DNA of 64,000 nt from Candidatus Loosdrechtia aerotolerans (GCA_021646405.1 SOER01000011.1:1-64000), one strand, 5' to 3'. Positions 26,793 through 40,472 are shown, numbered from the stretch's first letter. The notes: generated by a model from the letters alone, not told the origin. Numbers and translations: made by a program.

Positions 26793-29594
26793 ATGGCTAA
26801 AAGAAATACTATTTTGAATAATAATGTTATTACTGTTCGTGGTGCTCGTGAACACAACTTGAAAGGAATTAATATTGATATTCCACGTGATAAACTTATT
26901 GTTATTACAGGTGTGAGTGGTTCAGGAAAATCATCCCTCGCCTTTGATACAATTTATGCAGAAGGGCAGCGTCGGTATATCGAAAGCCTTTCTTCTTATG
27001 CACGGCAATTTTTGGATCAAATACAAAAACCCGATGTGGAGCTTATTGAGGGTCTTCCTCCTACGATTGCAATTGAACAGCGTACCTGCCCACCCAGTCC
27101 GCGATCAACGGTAGCAACAGTCACTGAAATTTATGATTACTTACGTCTCCTTTATGCAAGGGTTGGTACTCCTTATTGTTATCGTTGTAAATGTATCATT
27201 TCACGTCAATCTATTGATCAAATGGTTCAACGAATAATGGAATTCTCCCAGGGGACGAAGATTATGCTTCTTGCACCGCTCATTAAAGGCAAGAAGGGTG
27301 AACATCGGGAGGTATTTCAATCGATGATACAGAAGGGTTTTGTGCGTGCCCGTGTTGACAATACTATTATAGATCTCAAGACGATTCCCAAGCTAGCACG
27401 TTACAAAACACACGAAATTGATGTAATAGTAGATCGGCTTGTTATAAAAGAGGATATTCGGTCACGTCTGTACGATTCTATAGAAATATGTCTCAACTTA
27501 GGTGAAGGAGTTATGTTAGTAAGTCAGGAGCATGAGAAAACGTGGACAGATCATATTTTAAGTGAACGCTATGCTTGTCCGCAGTGTGGAATGGGTTATG
27601 AAGAATTGACACCACGCATGTTTTCGTTTAACAGCCCTTATGGCACGTGTCCGAGTTGTGATGGTCTGGGAAATACGCTTGATTTTGATCCGGAATTAAT
27701 TATTCCCAATAAGCGGTTGAGTATAAAGGATGGAGCGATTGATGCATGGCAGAATTGGGGAGCACTGACACAGAACCATTATGATAACCAGATTAAAGAA
27801 TTTTCCAGAATTTTCCCGGATTCTCTCAATGTACCGTTTTTAAAATTACCGAAGGAGACCATAGATGCCTTACTATTTGGTATGAAAGATTTTGAAGGGG
27901 TAATTCCAAATCTTAAACGTATTTATGAGAAAACGACGAGTGATCGTATTTTAAAACGGCTTTCCGGTTATATGAATTACATGACCTGTACAGCTTGTAA
28001 GGGGGCCCGGTTACGACCCGAATCGCTTTCGGTAAGGATTAATAATAAATCCATTCATGAGATTATGGACTTAACTGCAGAAGAGGTTCTCCATTTTCTA
28101 AAAACGTTAAAATTAGACAGCCAGCAATCGATTGTTGCCAAACAAATCATTAAAGAGATACAAAGCAGGCTTTGCTTTATGATAGATGTCGGATTATATT
28201 ATTTAACTTTAGGGCGCAGCAGTGATACACTTTCTGGTGGTGAAGCACAGAGGACGCAACTTGCCAAACAGGTTGGATCTGGTCTTGTTGGAATTTGTTG
28301 TGTTCTTGATGAACCAACAATAGGACTTCACCCGAGAGATAATGAACGCCTTGTAAAGACGTTACACACGTTACGAGGTAATGGAAATACAGTTATTCTC
28401 GTAGAACATGATGAGCATGTCATCCGCAACTCAGATTATATTATTGATTTGGGACCCGGGGCTGGCGAGCGAGGTGGTAGTGTTGTTGCTCAGGGTACAA
28501 TGAATGAGATTATGAATAACTCTGATTCATTAACCGGGAAATATCTTAAACAGGATCTTAAAATAGAACTTCCTGTTAAGAGAAGAAATATTGAATTGAA
28601 GAATTCTATCGAAATTAGAGGGGCCCGTGCCCATAATTTAAAATCTATAAACGTTAGAATTCCATTAAAAACCTTTTGTTGCGTTACCGGTGTCTCAGGT
28701 TCCGGGAAAAGTACACTTGTTAATGATATTCTTCACCGTTCTCTCGTTAAACTCCTGTATAACAGCCATGAACTCCCTGGAGAACATGATAAAATTCTCG
28801 GCGTTAAGTATATTGATAAAGTTATAGAGATTGATCAATCTCCGATAGGACGTACTCCGCGTTCAAATCCTGCAACCTATACAAAAGCATTTGATTTAAT
28901 CCGTTCTCTCTTTGCCCAGACCCAGGAAGCAAAGATTCGTGGTTATACGGCTGGGAGATACAGTTTTAATATTATCGGTGGAAGATGTGAAGTATGTAAA
29001 GGGCAAGGGATAAAGAAAGTAGAAATGCATTTTTTGCCTGATATGTATATTATCTGCGAGGAATGCGGAGGAAAAAGATATAATAAAGCAACGTTGGAAG
29101 TCACTTATAAAGATAAGAATATATCAGAAGTTCTAGATATGCGTATTGAAGAGGCCTGCCAGTTCTTCAAAAACATTCCAAAAATTGAACGTATTTTAAG
29201 AACGTTGAAGAATGTTGGTTTAGGTTATATTAAATTAGGGCAATCAAGCACTTCTTTATCGGGTGGGGAGTCACAAAGAATTAAACTTGCCGGAGAACTT
29301 TCCCGACAAGCAACGGGAAAAACCCTCTATATTTTAGATGAACCTACAACAGGTCTGCATTTTGCCGATATACAGCATCTTCTCAGGATATTACACCAAC
29401 TTGTTGATTTAGGTAATACCGTTTTAGTGATAGAACATAATCTGGAAGTGATTAAGACATCAGATTATATTATCGATCTGGGGCCAGAGGGCGGTTCTGA
29501 AGGGGGTAGCATTGTGGCTACAGGTACCCCTGAACAAATTACAAAAGTTGAAGCATCTTATACGGGAAGATTCTTAAGAAAGGTATTGTCTTAA
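26793..29594 (+). CDS. uvrA: UvrABC excinuclease subunit A
   Basis: 933 residues with both ABC ATPase halves. The Walker A sequences are [11 protein letters not shown] (about residue 39) and [11 protein letters not shown] (about residue 635). Signature LSGGEAQR and LSGGESQR motifs, and zinc sites CYRCKC, CPQCGMG...CPSCDG and CEVCKG...CEECGG, are all present. UvrA recognises DNA damage with UvrB in nucleotide excision repair. The gene is monocistronic by position; a SOS box is not obvious in the 107-base upstream gap. Confidence 0.96.
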   Translation: MAKRNTILNNNVITVRGAREHNLKGINIDIPRDKLIVITGVSGSGKSSLAFDTIYAEGQRRYIESLSSYARQFLDQIQKPDVELIEGLPPTIAIEQRTCPPSPRSTVATVTEIYDYLRLLYARVGTPYCYRCKCIISRQSIDQMVQRIMEFSQGTKIMLLAPLIKGKKGEHREVFQSMIQKGFVRARVDNTIIDLKTIPKLARYKTHEIDVIVDRLVIKEDIRSRLYDSIEICLNLGEGVMLVSQEHEKTWTDHILSERYACPQCGMGYEELTPRMFSFNSPYGTCPSCDGLGNTLDFDPELIIPNKRLSIKDGAIDAWQNWGALTQNHYDNQIKEFSRIFPDSLNVPFLKLPKETIDALLFGMKDFEGVIPNLKRIYEKTTSDRILKRLSGYMNYMTCTACKGARLRPESLSVRINNKSIHEIMDLTAEEVLHFLKTLKLDSQQSIVAKQIIKEIQSRLCFMIDVGLYYLTLGRSSDTLSGGEAQRTQLAKQVGSGLVGICCVLDEPTIGLHPRDNERLVKTLHTLRGNGNTVILVEHDEHVIRNSDYIIDLGPGAGERGGSVVAQGTMNEIMNNSDSLTGKYLKQDLKIELPVKRRNIELKNSIEIRGARAHNLKSINVRIPLKTFCCVTGVSGSGKSTLVNDILHRSLVKLLYNSHELPGEHDKILGVKYIDKVIEIDQSPIGRTPRSNPATYTKAFDLIRSLFAQTQEAKIRGYTAGRYSFNIIGGRCEVCKGQGIKKVEMHFLPDMYIICEECGGKRYNKATLEVTYKDKNISEVLDMRIEEACQFFKNIPKIERILRTLKNVGLGYIKLGQSSTSLSGGESQRIKLAGELSRQATGKTLYILDEPTTGLHFADIQHLLRILHQLVDLGNTVLVIEHNLEVIKTSDYIIDLGPEGGSEGGSIVATGTPEQITKVEASYTGRFLRKVLS

Positions 29595-29682
29595 ATTTCC
29601 GGAAATACAAAAATTTAATAATGTATAAACACCATACACCCGTTTTTTGCCGGTATATTTAAATATACTGAAAGTTAATTCC

Positions 29683-31350
29683 TTACGTATCGGATGATAC
29701 ACGTAATAATTCATCTAAGGTTGTTTCACCTTTGCGAACCGATTCAAGACCATCTTCCCATAAGGTTTTTGTTCCCATTTTTACGGCTTCTCTCATGATC
29801 TCACTGGAATCTTTACGCGTTAAAATGAGACGCCGTATGGTATCATTAACGTGCAAAAATTCACCGATACACTTCCTTCCCTTAAATCCCAAGTTATTAC
29901 ATGCGTCACAGCCCTTGGGCCTGTAGAGGGGTTCTCCTTCCTCTAATCCTGCTGTATGACGTAAATCTTCACTTGGTATATATGCCTCATGGCATTTTTC
30001 GCAGATCTTCCTCACTAATCGCTGCGCAAGGACACCAATAACACAGGAGGAGATTAAATAATCCTCAATTCCCATGTCCATTAAACGGGTAAAGGCCGAC
30101 GCTGAATCGTTTGTGTGGAGTGTTGAAAAAACAAGGTGTCCTGTCAGGGACGCTTGTATAGCAATAGATGCAGTTTCCCGGTCCCTAATCTCACCAATAA
30201 GAATGACATCGGGATCATGCCTTAACATGGAACGCAACCCGGAGGCAAAAGTTAAGTCAATCTGGGGATTTACCTGTATTTGGTTTACTCCTTCCATGCT
30301 GTATTCTACAGGATCTTCCACCGTTATTATTTTTATCTCCGGTGAAACAATTTCTTTCAGAACAGCGTATAAGGTCGTTGTTTTTCCGCTTCCTGTAGGA
30401 CCTGTTACCAGTACCATACCCTCAGGTTTGTTTATCACACGGCGGAGTTTCTTCAAAAACTCCTGACTGAACCCCAGCGTTTCCAGATCAAGCATAACTG
30501 CTGTCCGGTCTAAGATCCTCATTACCACCCCTTCACCGTGACTCATAGGGATGATCGAGACTCTTAAATCCACCTCTTTTCCTGCAACTTTCATCTTGAT
30601 GCGACCATCCTGAGGCAGCCGTTTTTCTGCTATGTTGAGCTTTGCCATAATTTTAACACGTGAAATAATGGCGTTATAAATCTCTCGGGGTGGTGGTGTT
30701 AGTTCACGTAAGACACCATCTACGCGGTATCGTAGCCGTGTATTTTTCTCAAAAATTTCTAAATGTACGTCGCTTGCCCCTATTTCAATCGCTTTTGTTA
30801 ATATACCATTAACACGACGTATAACAGGCACCTCAGAAGCCATATCCCGGAGCTGCTCTACGTCTTCCATTACTTCTATACTGGAAGTGGCTGCATCCTC
30901 CTCTTCTTCTTTGACGTCACCTTCATAAAGGCTTTCGAGAGAAGCTAAAATATCTTTCTCACATCCAGCAAACACTCTAAGCTGCTTGTTTATCGATAAT
31001 GCAATTGTTTCTATGAGTAATGAATCTTGTGGGTCCGCAAGAGCAATATCTAGTACTCCATCATGTAAATGGAGTGGAAGTACTCGATTTGATATGAGGA
31101 ACACCTTCGGTATGTTTTCTATCAATGGATAGTGATCATCTTTTTTTTTCTCCCAAACCGGGATATGTAACAGCTTACTATAGGAAAGCCGGAGATCTTC
31201 TTCCGAGACGGTTCCTAAATCAATCAGAATACGTCCCAGTTTTTGTCCAGTTCGTTTTTGAACTTCGACGGCACGATCCAAATCAGTCTTTGTTATCTTG
31301 CCAATTTCGAGCAGGATATCACCAAGAGTAGAAGGTAAGGTTTGATTCAT
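29683..31350 (-). CDS. gspE: Type II secretion ATPase GspE
   Basis: 555 residues. An N-terminal MshEN-type domain (about 5-150) is followed by the secretion ATPase core: GPTGSGKTTTL Walker A, ITVEDPVEY Asp box, GEIRDRETASIAIQASLTGH, and the His box LHTNDSASAF. A four-Cys zinc site (CEKCHEAY...CDACNNLG) sits near residue 450, as in GspE and PilB. It powers pseudopilus assembly for protein export across the outer membrane. The start lies seven bases after gspG. GspF, the usual next gene, is not here, because uvrA converges from the other side. Confidence 0.9.
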   Translation of the reverse strand: MNQTLPSTLGDILLEIGKITKTDLDRAVEVQKRTGQKLGRILIDLGTVSEEDLRLSYSKLLHIPVWEKKKDDHYPLIENIPKVFLISNRVLPLHLHDGVLDIALADPQDSLLIETIALSINKQLRVFAGCEKDILASLESLYEGDVKEEEEDAATSSIEVMEDVEQLRDMASEVPVIRRVNGILTKAIEIGASDVHLEIFEKNTRLRYRVDGVLRELTPPPREIYNAIISRVKIMAKLNIAEKRLPQDGRIKMKVAGKEVDLRVSIIPMSHGEGVVMRILDRTAVMLDLETLGFSQEFLKKLRRVINKPEGMVLVTGPTGSGKTTTLYAVLKEIVSPEIKIITVEDPVEYSMEGVNQIQVNPQIDLTFASGLRSMLRHDPDVILIGEIRDRETASIAIQASLTGHLVFSTLHTNDSASAFTRLMDMGIEDYLISSCVIGVLAQRLVRKICEKCHEAYIPSEDLRHTAGLEEGEPLYRPKGCDACNNLGFKGRKCIGEFLHVNDTIRRLILTRKDSSEIMREAVKMGTKTLWEDGLESVRKGETTLDELLRVSSDT

Positions 31351-31357
31351 GGTTGTC

Positions 31358-31795
31358 TCATTCCCAACTTGCTATATCTTTATTTTCGTCTTCTCCGCCT
31401 GGATTATTATCTGCACCATATGAGATGATATCATAGTCCCCATGTTCACCTGGGTATCGATAGACATACATATTTCCCCAGGGGTCTTTCGGGATAAATT
31501 TCTTTTTTAAATATGGGCCTTTCCAATTAGGGATTCCTTGTGGTTGTGTAACTAAGGCTTCCAGACCTTGCTCTTGTGTAGGATACTTTGTTGTATCAAG
31601 TTTATACATTTCCAATGCACTTGAGAATCCTTCTATTTGCTGTTTTGCAACAGTTTGACGTGATTCGCCTACACGGCCAATCATTTTAGGACCAATTAAC
31701 GCTGCAAGCAACCCAATAATAATCATTACAATTAATAGCTCAAGTAAAGTAAAACCACCATTTTTTAGAAATCGTATTATTGGCCTATTTTCCAT
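31358..31795 (-). CDS. gspG: Major pseudopilin GspG
   Basis: 145 residues. The type IV prepilin signal ends GGFTLLELLIVMIIIGLL, with cleavage before Phe and the Glu five residues on. The body has the GspG hallmarks YKLDTTKYPTQEQGLEALV and the C-terminal PWGNMYVYRYPGEHGDYDIISYGADN. It polymerises into the periplasmic pseudopilus of the type II secretion system. It sits between gspH and gspE with gaps of seven bases on both sides. Confidence 0.93.
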   Translation of the reverse strand: MENRPIIRFLKNGGFTLLELLIVMIIIGLLAALIGPKMIGRVGESRQTVAKQQIEGFSSALEMYKLDTTKYPTQEQGLEALVTQPQGIPNWKGPYLKKKFIPKDPWGNMYVYRYPGEHGDYDIISYGADNNPGGEDENKDIASWE

Positions 31796-31802
31796 TTTTG
31801 AA

Positions 31803-32408
31803 TTACTCCGTAAATTTTACTGAATCTTCAATATTAATTGCTATATCTTTTGCCACTGTATCATAATCTTCTTTTTTATCAATAGAGATTATTTTTATTT
31901 CTTCGTCACTGAGCGTGCCGTTTGTTCTCGTATAACGAACCGCCTGATTCATTTCCTCATCAAGCCGGTAATGAATGAGACCCCCTAATGATTCTACCTG
32001 TAATACTCCTGTCGTTTTATCACACATGAACCCTAATTTTTCTTCTCTGGCAGTTCCGTTTGGGTAAAATTCAAAAATCTTTACTTTTTCATCCCGTGCC
32101 TCGATGTTATCGGTAAACATTTCTATTTCAGGGGATAATTTTACTATCTTTTTTTCCTCATTCCAGTAACATCCTTTATTGAGATCAAGTGCTACATATG
32201 CTGTTTCTGCAGTCGACAGGGCTTTAATACGCGCTTCCCTTAGAAAAGATACCAGTTCTGACATTTCTTTTCTAAAGTTTATAGAATGAAAAGAATCTGT
32301 ATATCTAGGTAATATGATACCGGAAACGATACCTATAATTACCAAAACAACAAGTAATTCAAGTATTGTAAATCCATGCTTTTTACGGTATTTTGTTTTA
32401 TCTTGCAT
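31803..32408 (-). CDS. gspH: Minor pseudopilin GspH-like
   Basis: 201 residues with a prepilin leader of about 11 residues and the helix GFTILELLVVLVIIGIVSG. The following region (MSELVSFLREARIKALSTAETAYVALD) fits GspH/FimT-type minor pseudopilins. It leads the three-gene gspH-gspG-gspE operon, divergent from dnaA. The C-terminal part is less conserved, so the exact minor pilin class is less certain than the prepilin assignment. Confidence 0.8.
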   Translation of the reverse strand: MQDKTKYRKKHGFTILELLVVLVIIGIVSGIILPRYTDSFHSINFRKEMSELVSFLREARIKALSTAETAYVALDLNKGCYWNEEKKIVKLSPEIEMFTDNIEARDEKVKIFEFYPNGTAREEKLGFMCDKTTGVLQVESLGGLIHYRLDEEMNQAVRYTRTNGTLSDEEIKIISIDKKEDYDTVAKDIAINIEDSVKFTE

Positions 32409-32542
32409 AGAATTCTAATCAATAGGCCAGTAAAATACAAGTATCTTATGTATAATGATACATCCTTATTCTATGCAACACAATATCATTTAATTGACAA
32501 ATATGTGAAATCTGGCTTACCATCTGCATAATATTTTTTAAT

Positions 32543-32571
32543 TTGACTTCTTATTCCTTTCCTGATATCAT
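32543..32571 (+). promoter_or_regulatory. Sigma-70-type promoter of dnaA
   Basis: TTGACT at 32543-32548 and TATCAT at 32566-32571 are separated by 17 bases. The transcript would start near 32578 with a 110-base leader. No DnaA box overlaps it, which is unusual for an autoregulated dnaA. Confidence 0.65.
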
Positions 32572-32688
32572 CCCAGATTACCAACAGGGTAACGAACAAT
32601 AATAATCAATAGCGATAACAATACCCATTATATTCATAAATGGGCGAAGAGTACCTTACCTTTTTACCGTCGTTTTTGCTTTAAAAAC

Positions 32689-34092
32689 ATGCCTGATAGT
32701 ATCGGACAATCTGTCGTACCAGAAATATCTGCGAAAGGGATAACCATTTCTGATGTTGAGAAAGATTTTATATTGAAGAGTATTCTGTCTGAAATTAAAA
32801 AAGTTGTTACGGCACAACAATTTGACATATGGTTTTCTTGCCTTAAGGTACACGCTATTACAGATAACAGTATAACGTTTGTTACACCAAATGACTTTAT
32901 TAAGGAGTGGCTTTCTGGTAATTATACAGACCTATTTTCTGGTGCTGTGTATAAGGTTTTAAATACCCTGCGCGAAGTGGTTTTTTCTACGGAAAATGAG
33001 ATTTGTGGACAGGCGTTTGCTAATTTTTCTACAGATATTCCTCTTTCGCCGGGTGAAGGTCTTTTTGATGAACCTTATTCAGCCTCGCCAAATAAATATT
33101 ATAGTTTTGGAAACTTTGTAGTTGGATCGTGTAATAGGTTGGCCCATGCTGCGGCTGTTGCTGTTTCTGAATCTCCCGGATACGCATATAATCCCCTTTT
33201 TATTCACGGGATGTCAGGTTTAGGGAAGACGCATCTCCTGCACGCTATAAATAATGTATTATTATCAAGGCGTACATTAAAGACGGTTTATATATCCTGT
33301 GAGCGATTTGTCAACCATTATATTTCTACAATACGGTCAAATAATTGGGATGCTTTCAGGAGATTATACAGGAACGTAGATGTACTTTTAATTGATGATA
33401 TACATTTCTTCGAGAATTCTCAAGGATGTAGAGAGGAATTCTTTCATACATTTAATGCATTGTATAATGCAAGAAAACAGATTGTTATTACAAGTGATTG
33501 TCCACCAGAGTCCATAAATTCTTTAGAAGACAGACTTGTTTCTCGGTTCAAGTGGGGACTCTTGTGTGGTATAGATAAACCAGCCGTAGAAACCCGTATT
33601 GCAATTATAGAAAAGAAGGCGTTATTATGGGGTATTAATCTGTCTTATGAGGCTGCTCTCTATCTCGCAGAAAATGTACCTGATAGTATCCGTGAGCTTG
33701 AGGGAGCTATTGCAAGATTAAGTAAAGAATCGAAAATAACAAAGAATAGTATTACCCTGGAGATGGTGAGAAAGGTTTCCCGTGAAATATCAGGAAGCAA
33801 AAAGGTTGTTAATATAGAAGCGGTTCTTAAGGTTGTTTCGGGCAGATTTAATGTAAGTGTATCAGAGCTTCAGTCGAAATGCAGGGCAAGGAGCCTGACA
33901 TTACCGCGACAGATCGCGATGTATTTATCGAGAAGATTAACAAATATGTCATTAGTGGAAATTGGGGGATACATTGGCGGAAGAGACCACTCTACCGTAA
34001 TTCATGCAGATGAGAAGATAACAAAACTTGCAAGAAAAGATAAAAATCTTCTTTTTATATTACAAAAACTGGAGAATGAATTGCTGAAGTAA
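32689..34092 (+). CDS. dnaA: Chromosomal replication initiator DnaA
   Basis: 467 residues in the usual four-domain order. Domain I (about 25-100) includes QQFDIWFSCLKV. Domain II is short. The AAA+ domain III starts at YSFGNFVVGSCN, with Walker A GMSGLGKTHLL (K180) and Walker B VLLIDDIHF. The domain IV helix-turn-helix carries GGRDHSTVIHA. It opens the replication origin. Neighbouring dnaN, dciA and gyrB mark this as the classical origin-proximal block. Confidence 0.96.
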   Translation: MPDSIGQSVVPEISAKGITISDVEKDFILKSILSEIKKVVTAQQFDIWFSCLKVHAITDNSITFVTPNDFIKEWLSGNYTDLFSGAVYKVLNTLREVVFSTENEICGQAFANFSTDIPLSPGEGLFDEPYSASPNKYYSFGNFVVGSCNRLAHAAAVAVSESPGYAYNPLFIHGMSGLGKTHLLHAINNVLLSRRTLKTVYISCERFVNHYISTIRSNNWDAFRRLYRNVDVLLIDDIHFFENSQGCREEFFHTFNALYNARKQIVITSDCPPESINSLEDRLVSRFKWGLLCGIDKPAVETRIAIIEKKALLWGINLSYEAALYLAENVPDSIRELEGAIARLSKESKITKNSITLEMVRKVSREISGSKKVVNIEAVLKVVSGRFNVSVSELQSKCRARSLTLPRQIAMYLSRRLTNMSLVEIGGYIGGRDHSTVIHADEKITKLARKDKNLLFILQKLENELLK

Positions 34093-34179
34093 TACAAGGA
34101 TGCAAATTCCATACTATTTTACTATGTGGCTTTTTTCAATTTATCGGATGTGAATCGTAATCGTATGAAGGTAGAAAAA

Positions 34180-35294
34180 ATGAATGTAAGCTTTACTGGT
34201 AACGATTTATTTAGAGGATTTAATTTAGTAACTAGTATCATTCCATCTTCATCAGTAAAGAATGTATTACAGGGAATAAAATTGATGGTTCAAGACCAGA
34301 AGGTGGAATTAACGGCAACAGATCTGGAGGTATTGGCCCGGTATATATTGCCTGTAAAAGAGTATACAAATGAAGGTAGTATTGTTTTACCGGCAATACG
34401 TGTTAATAATATTCTTAGGGAATGGGCAGGTAATGATGAAGTATCTATTTCGGTGGGGGAAAGCAATTGTACGATAAGGTCGAAAGGGGGGTATTTTAAA
34501 ATAATCGGTGAGAATCCCGAACAATTCCCTGAGGTTCAGGCAAATAATATTAGAGATTTTATTGAAATAGATAGTGAAACTATTAGTGATATGGTTGGGA
34601 AGGTTATTTACGCTGTATCAACAGTAAAGGCGCGAAGTACGCTATGTGGTATTTTCCTTAGGATAGATAAGGATGATATCAATATGGTCGCTGCAGATGG
34701 TAATAGGTTGGCCAGTGTAAAACGCAAAGTAAATAATGCGGATGATATTTCGGTGGATGGAATTGTTACCGCAAAATGTTTATCATTTTTACAACGATTT
34801 GCATCGGAATGCAAGGGGACGTTAAAGCTTGGCATGAGTGAGTCGCAAATACGTTTTATAAGCGAAAAGGGTGAAGTTATATCACAGTTGATAGATGGTA
34901 AATATCCAAGGTATGAGGAGGTTATTCCAAAAGGAAATGACAAGAAAGCAGAGGTAAATAAAAACGAATTACTTTCTGCAGTAAGAATGGCATCCTTTAT
35001 GACAACTGAGGGGTATCGGGTTGTAAAGTTTGTTCTTAAAAAAGGAAGACTCATGCTTTTATCAAAAACTGCTGATGTTGGGGAGACTGAGTTGGAGATC
35101 CCGGCTACCTATGATGGAGCTGATGTAGAGATATGTTTCAATCCCGATTATGTCCTGGATGTATTAAAGGTTTCTGATAATGAGTCGGTTGTTATAGAGT
35201 TGAATGATGGTGATAGTGCCGCAATATTTCGGCCTGATTACGAACATGTCAATGTTATCATGCCTGTTGAATTAAAGCAGGGGGGAGATTCTCT

Positions 35295-35298
<4 letters not shown>
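34180..35298 (+). CDS. dnaN: DNA polymerase III sliding clamp (beta)
   Basis: 372 residues from ATG 34180, which has AAGG eight bases upstream and gives a typical clamp length. In-frame starts at 34126 (GTG) and 34165 (ATG) are possible but worse placed. Three clamp repeats are visible, with SVKNVLQGIKLMVQDQKVELTATDLEV in the first, AADGNRLASVKRK in the second and the C-terminal INVIMPVELK-like ending as VNVIMPVELKQGG. It tethers polymerase to DNA. Its stop overlaps the GTG start of dciA (GTGA). Confidence 0.95.
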
Positions 35299-38085
<2,787 letters not shown>

Positions 38086-38114
38086 TCTCTTCATATAGGA
38101 GTTACAGTGATTTT

Positions 38115-38606
38115 ATGCAGAAAAAAGAATTAAAACAGATGGAGAATCTCCTTTTAAATAAAAAAAATGTCTTATTGCAAGAAGTTGAGGACCGTTTTAA
38201 AAAATACCGGGATGCTAATAGCGGAAGGTTGACAGATATAGCCGAAATTGCCTCTAGTGTTCTTAATGGTGAATTAGAGATACTTGTTGCAGAAGAGGAT
38301 ATAAGAGAATTAAAGCAGATTGAGGATGCACTTGCCCGGATTAAGGCAGGTCACTATGGAGTTTGTGAGCAGTGTGGTAGACCAATAAAAAAGGCGCGAT
38401 TAAAGGCCATTCCCTTTGCGACACTCTGTGTAAGCTGCAAGGAAGAAGAAGAGAGAGAATGTATTGAAAACACTACTCAAACAAGATATGATTGGGAAGG
38501 TAGTTTGGGGAGAGCGGAGAGCGGTGATGTGGAAATGGAGGAAATGGATAAAAGGTATTTAGGAAATAAGCTTATCGAATTTGAGCGCGATGATAATAAA
38601 AATTAG
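38115..38606 (+). CDS. TraR/DksA-family zinc-finger protein
   Basis: 163 residues if started at ATG 38115; an in-frame TTG at 38082 overlapping the gyrB stop is an alternative. A helical coiled-coil region (about 5-75) precedes the four-Cys zinc finger CEQCGRPIKKARL...CVSCKEEEE (about residues 88-112). Family members insert their coiled coil into the RNA polymerase secondary channel and modulate rRNA and stress promoters. The C-terminal tail of about 50 residues is longer than in short TraR proteins. A strong terminator overlaps the stop codon and ends the dnaA-gyrB block. Confidence 0.85.
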   Translation: MQKKELKQMENLLLNKKNVLLQEVEDRFKKYRDANSGRLTDIAEIASSVLNGELEILVAEEDIRELKQIEDALARIKAGHYGVCEQCGRPIKKARLKAIPFATLCVSCKEEEERECIENTTQTRYDWEGSLGRAESGDVEMEEMDKRYLGNKLIEFERDDNKN

Positions 38607-38641
38607 CCTTGAGAAATGTTTTTTCTCAAGGCTAATTTTTT
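38601..38641 (+). terminator. Rho-independent terminator after the dksA-like gene
   Basis: A perfect 16-bp stem (38601-38616 with 38622-38637) with a 5-base loop, followed by a T run. Its left arm includes the stop codon of the upstream gene. Confidence 0.93.
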
Positions 38642-38706
38642 CCTTTCGCATTGTAATAAAGACTTACTTAATGATACCTCTGTGGGAAGTAAAGGCTATT
38701 TAACGG

Positions 38707-40158
38707 ATGACACTGATTGAGACTTTTTTGAATGTGTGCAAAAAATATGCAAAAAAGACAGCAGTTGTTGATCAAAATGGCTCTGCTACCTATGAGGATA
38801 TATATCAAGAAGCTGTGCACTATGCAATGTTCCTGTTATCGAAGGATGTTGGCAGGCATATTGGGTTACTTCTTCCTAATTCTAAAGAGTTTGTGGTATT
38901 GTTTTTCGGAATATTAATGGCGGGGAAAATTCCTGTTCCATTAAATTACCTATTCTCACCACCACAACTATCATATGTGATTAAGAATGCAGAGATAAAT
39001 GCTATTTTAACACATAGTGCGTTCAAACCACAGGTAGAAAATCAAGTAAGATATATTTTTACTATTGATAAGGAGGTCTCTTATCCAGCGATTGAAGAGA
39101 AAAAGATTGAACGCGGAGACGAAGAAGGACTAGCTGCCATACTCTATACCTCTGGTACTGATATTGCGAATCCAAAAGGTGTTCTGTTAACCCATAGAAA
39201 TTTTCTCAGTAATTTAGATGGATGTACTTCTGCATTTAAATTTTCAGAAGAAGATAAAGTATTAGGTATACTTCCGCTCTTTCATACCTACCCGTTAACT
39301 ACAACATTGATGTTGCCAATTCGTATGGGTGCTACTGTTGTTTATCTTGCTCGTTTTTCCGCTGTAAAGACATTCGAAGCAATTGAGAAACATAAAATTA
39401 CATTAATGGCTGCTATTCCATCTCTGTACAGAGTACTTCTAAAATCCAAAAGGTTAACGGAATATAATTTGAATACATTAAGAATTTGTACATCGGGGGG
39501 AGAGCGACTGCCAAGTGATGTCCTGACAGAATTCAATAAGGCATTTCCTGTCCCTTTAATGGAAGGGTATGGATTAACAGAGGCAACAGCAGTTGTTTCT
39601 GTAAACACTCCGGAGAAGTATAGGCCCGGCAGTATTGGTTTGCCATTAGGAAATGTAGAGGTTAAAATTGTAGATGATGCCGGCCAAAGCCAATCGGTAA
39701 ATAAAGAAGGTGAGATATGGGTAAAGGGACAGAATGTAATGAAGGGATACTACAAGCTTCCTCAAGAAACAGCAGAAACCATCACATCTGATAATTGGCT
39801 TAAGACGGGAGACTACGGTAAGTTATGCCAAGATAGATTCTTATGGTTTACAGGCAGAAAGAAAGACCTGATTATTATTAGCGGGGAAAATGTTTCTCCT
39901 CATGAAATTGAACGTGTCATAAGCGGGTTTGAAAAAGTTAATGAGGTCACTGTTGTTGGCATTTCTGATAGAATTCGTGGAGAGGTTCCAAAGGCATTTA
40001 TCGTCCTGTACGAAGATACAACGTGTAACCAGGAAGAGATCAGGGACTACTGTTCTCAACACTTGCCCCATTATAAGATACCTAAATATATTGAATTTGT
40101 TAAGGAACTGCCGCGAGGTCCTACGGGAAAAATATTGAAAAGGGAATTATTACGATAA
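38707..40158 (+). CDS. Adenylate-forming acyl-CoA/ACP synthetase
   Basis: 483 residues of the AMP-binding superfamily. LYTSGTDIANPKGVLLTH is the phosphate loop, MEGYGLTEATAVVSVN the A5 motif, WLKTGDYGK the A7 motif and GRKKDLIIISGENVSPHEIE the A8 hinge. The catalytic lysine lies in PRGPTGKILKREL. It activates a carboxylic acid as an adenylate and passes it to CoA or a carrier protein. The sequence is close to long-chain fatty-acyl ligases, but the substrate cannot be read from it. It stands between two unrelated genes. Confidence 0.88.
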   Translation: MTLIETFLNVCKKYAKKTAVVDQNGSATYEDIYQEAVHYAMFLLSKDVGRHIGLLLPNSKEFVVLFFGILMAGKIPVPLNYLFSPPQLSYVIKNAEINAILTHSAFKPQVENQVRYIFTIDKEVSYPAIEEKKIERGDEEGLAAILYTSGTDIANPKGVLLTHRNFLSNLDGCTSAFKFSEEDKVLGILPLFHTYPLTTTLMLPIRMGATVVYLARFSAVKTFEAIEKHKITLMAAIPSLYRVLLKSKRLTEYNLNTLRICTSGGERLPSDVLTEFNKAFPVPLMEGYGLTEATAVVSVNTPEKYRPGSIGLPLGNVEVKIVDDAGQSQSVNKEGEIWVKGQNVMKGYYKLPQETAETITSDNWLKTGDYGKLCQDRFLWFTGRKKDLIIISGENVSPHEIERVISGFEKVNEVTVVGISDRIRGEVPKAFIVLYEDTTCNQEEIRDYCSQHLPHYKIPKYIEFVKELPRGPTGKILKRELLR

Positions 40159-40268
40159 ATATGTTACATTGCGAAGATGAGGGCATTTATAAAAACAAGT
40201 TTTCATTATAATGTGGTTATAGGTAATGATGAATTTGTGATAGAAATCTGGTGGAGGAGGCAAAGAAT

Positions 40269-40472
40269 ATGGATCTTTCTGAAGCAATGAATATGGTTGC
40301 AGGAGATGAGCGGGATTTACAAGAGAAATATGCAAAACTGGCAGAACAGGCAGCAGACCCTTTTGTAAAGGCGTTCTTCAAGAGAATTGTTATTGATGCG
40401 AAGAAGCATGAAAAGAAGGTACACAAGAAATATTCAAAACTTTTGGCTGCTTTAAACAAAAAGACATACTAA
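40269..40472 (+). CDS. Small ferritin-like / rubrerythrin-like helical hairpin protein
   Basis: 67 residues from ATG 40269, about nine bases after GGAGGAGG; an in-frame GTG at 40251 is less likely. The whole chain is two helices: DERDLQEKYAKLAEQAADPFVKAFFKRIVIDAKKHEKKVHKKYSKL. The EKYAKLA and DAKKHEKK stretches resemble one half of a rubrerythrin-like diiron four-helix bundle, with Asp replacing the Glu of ExxH. Such half-bundles can work as dimers. Metal binding is an inference. It may be co-transcribed with the acyl ligase 110 bases upstream. Confidence 0.6.
   Translation: MDLSEAMNMVAGDERDLQEKYAKLAEQAADPFVKAFFKRIVIDAKKHEKKVHKKYSKLLAALNKKTY

Noticed and set aside
29653-29668. Perfect 16-bp palindrome GTATATTTAAATATAC
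   Set aside because: It lies between the convergent uvrA and gspE genes and has no T run; a weak AT hairpin with no evidence of function.
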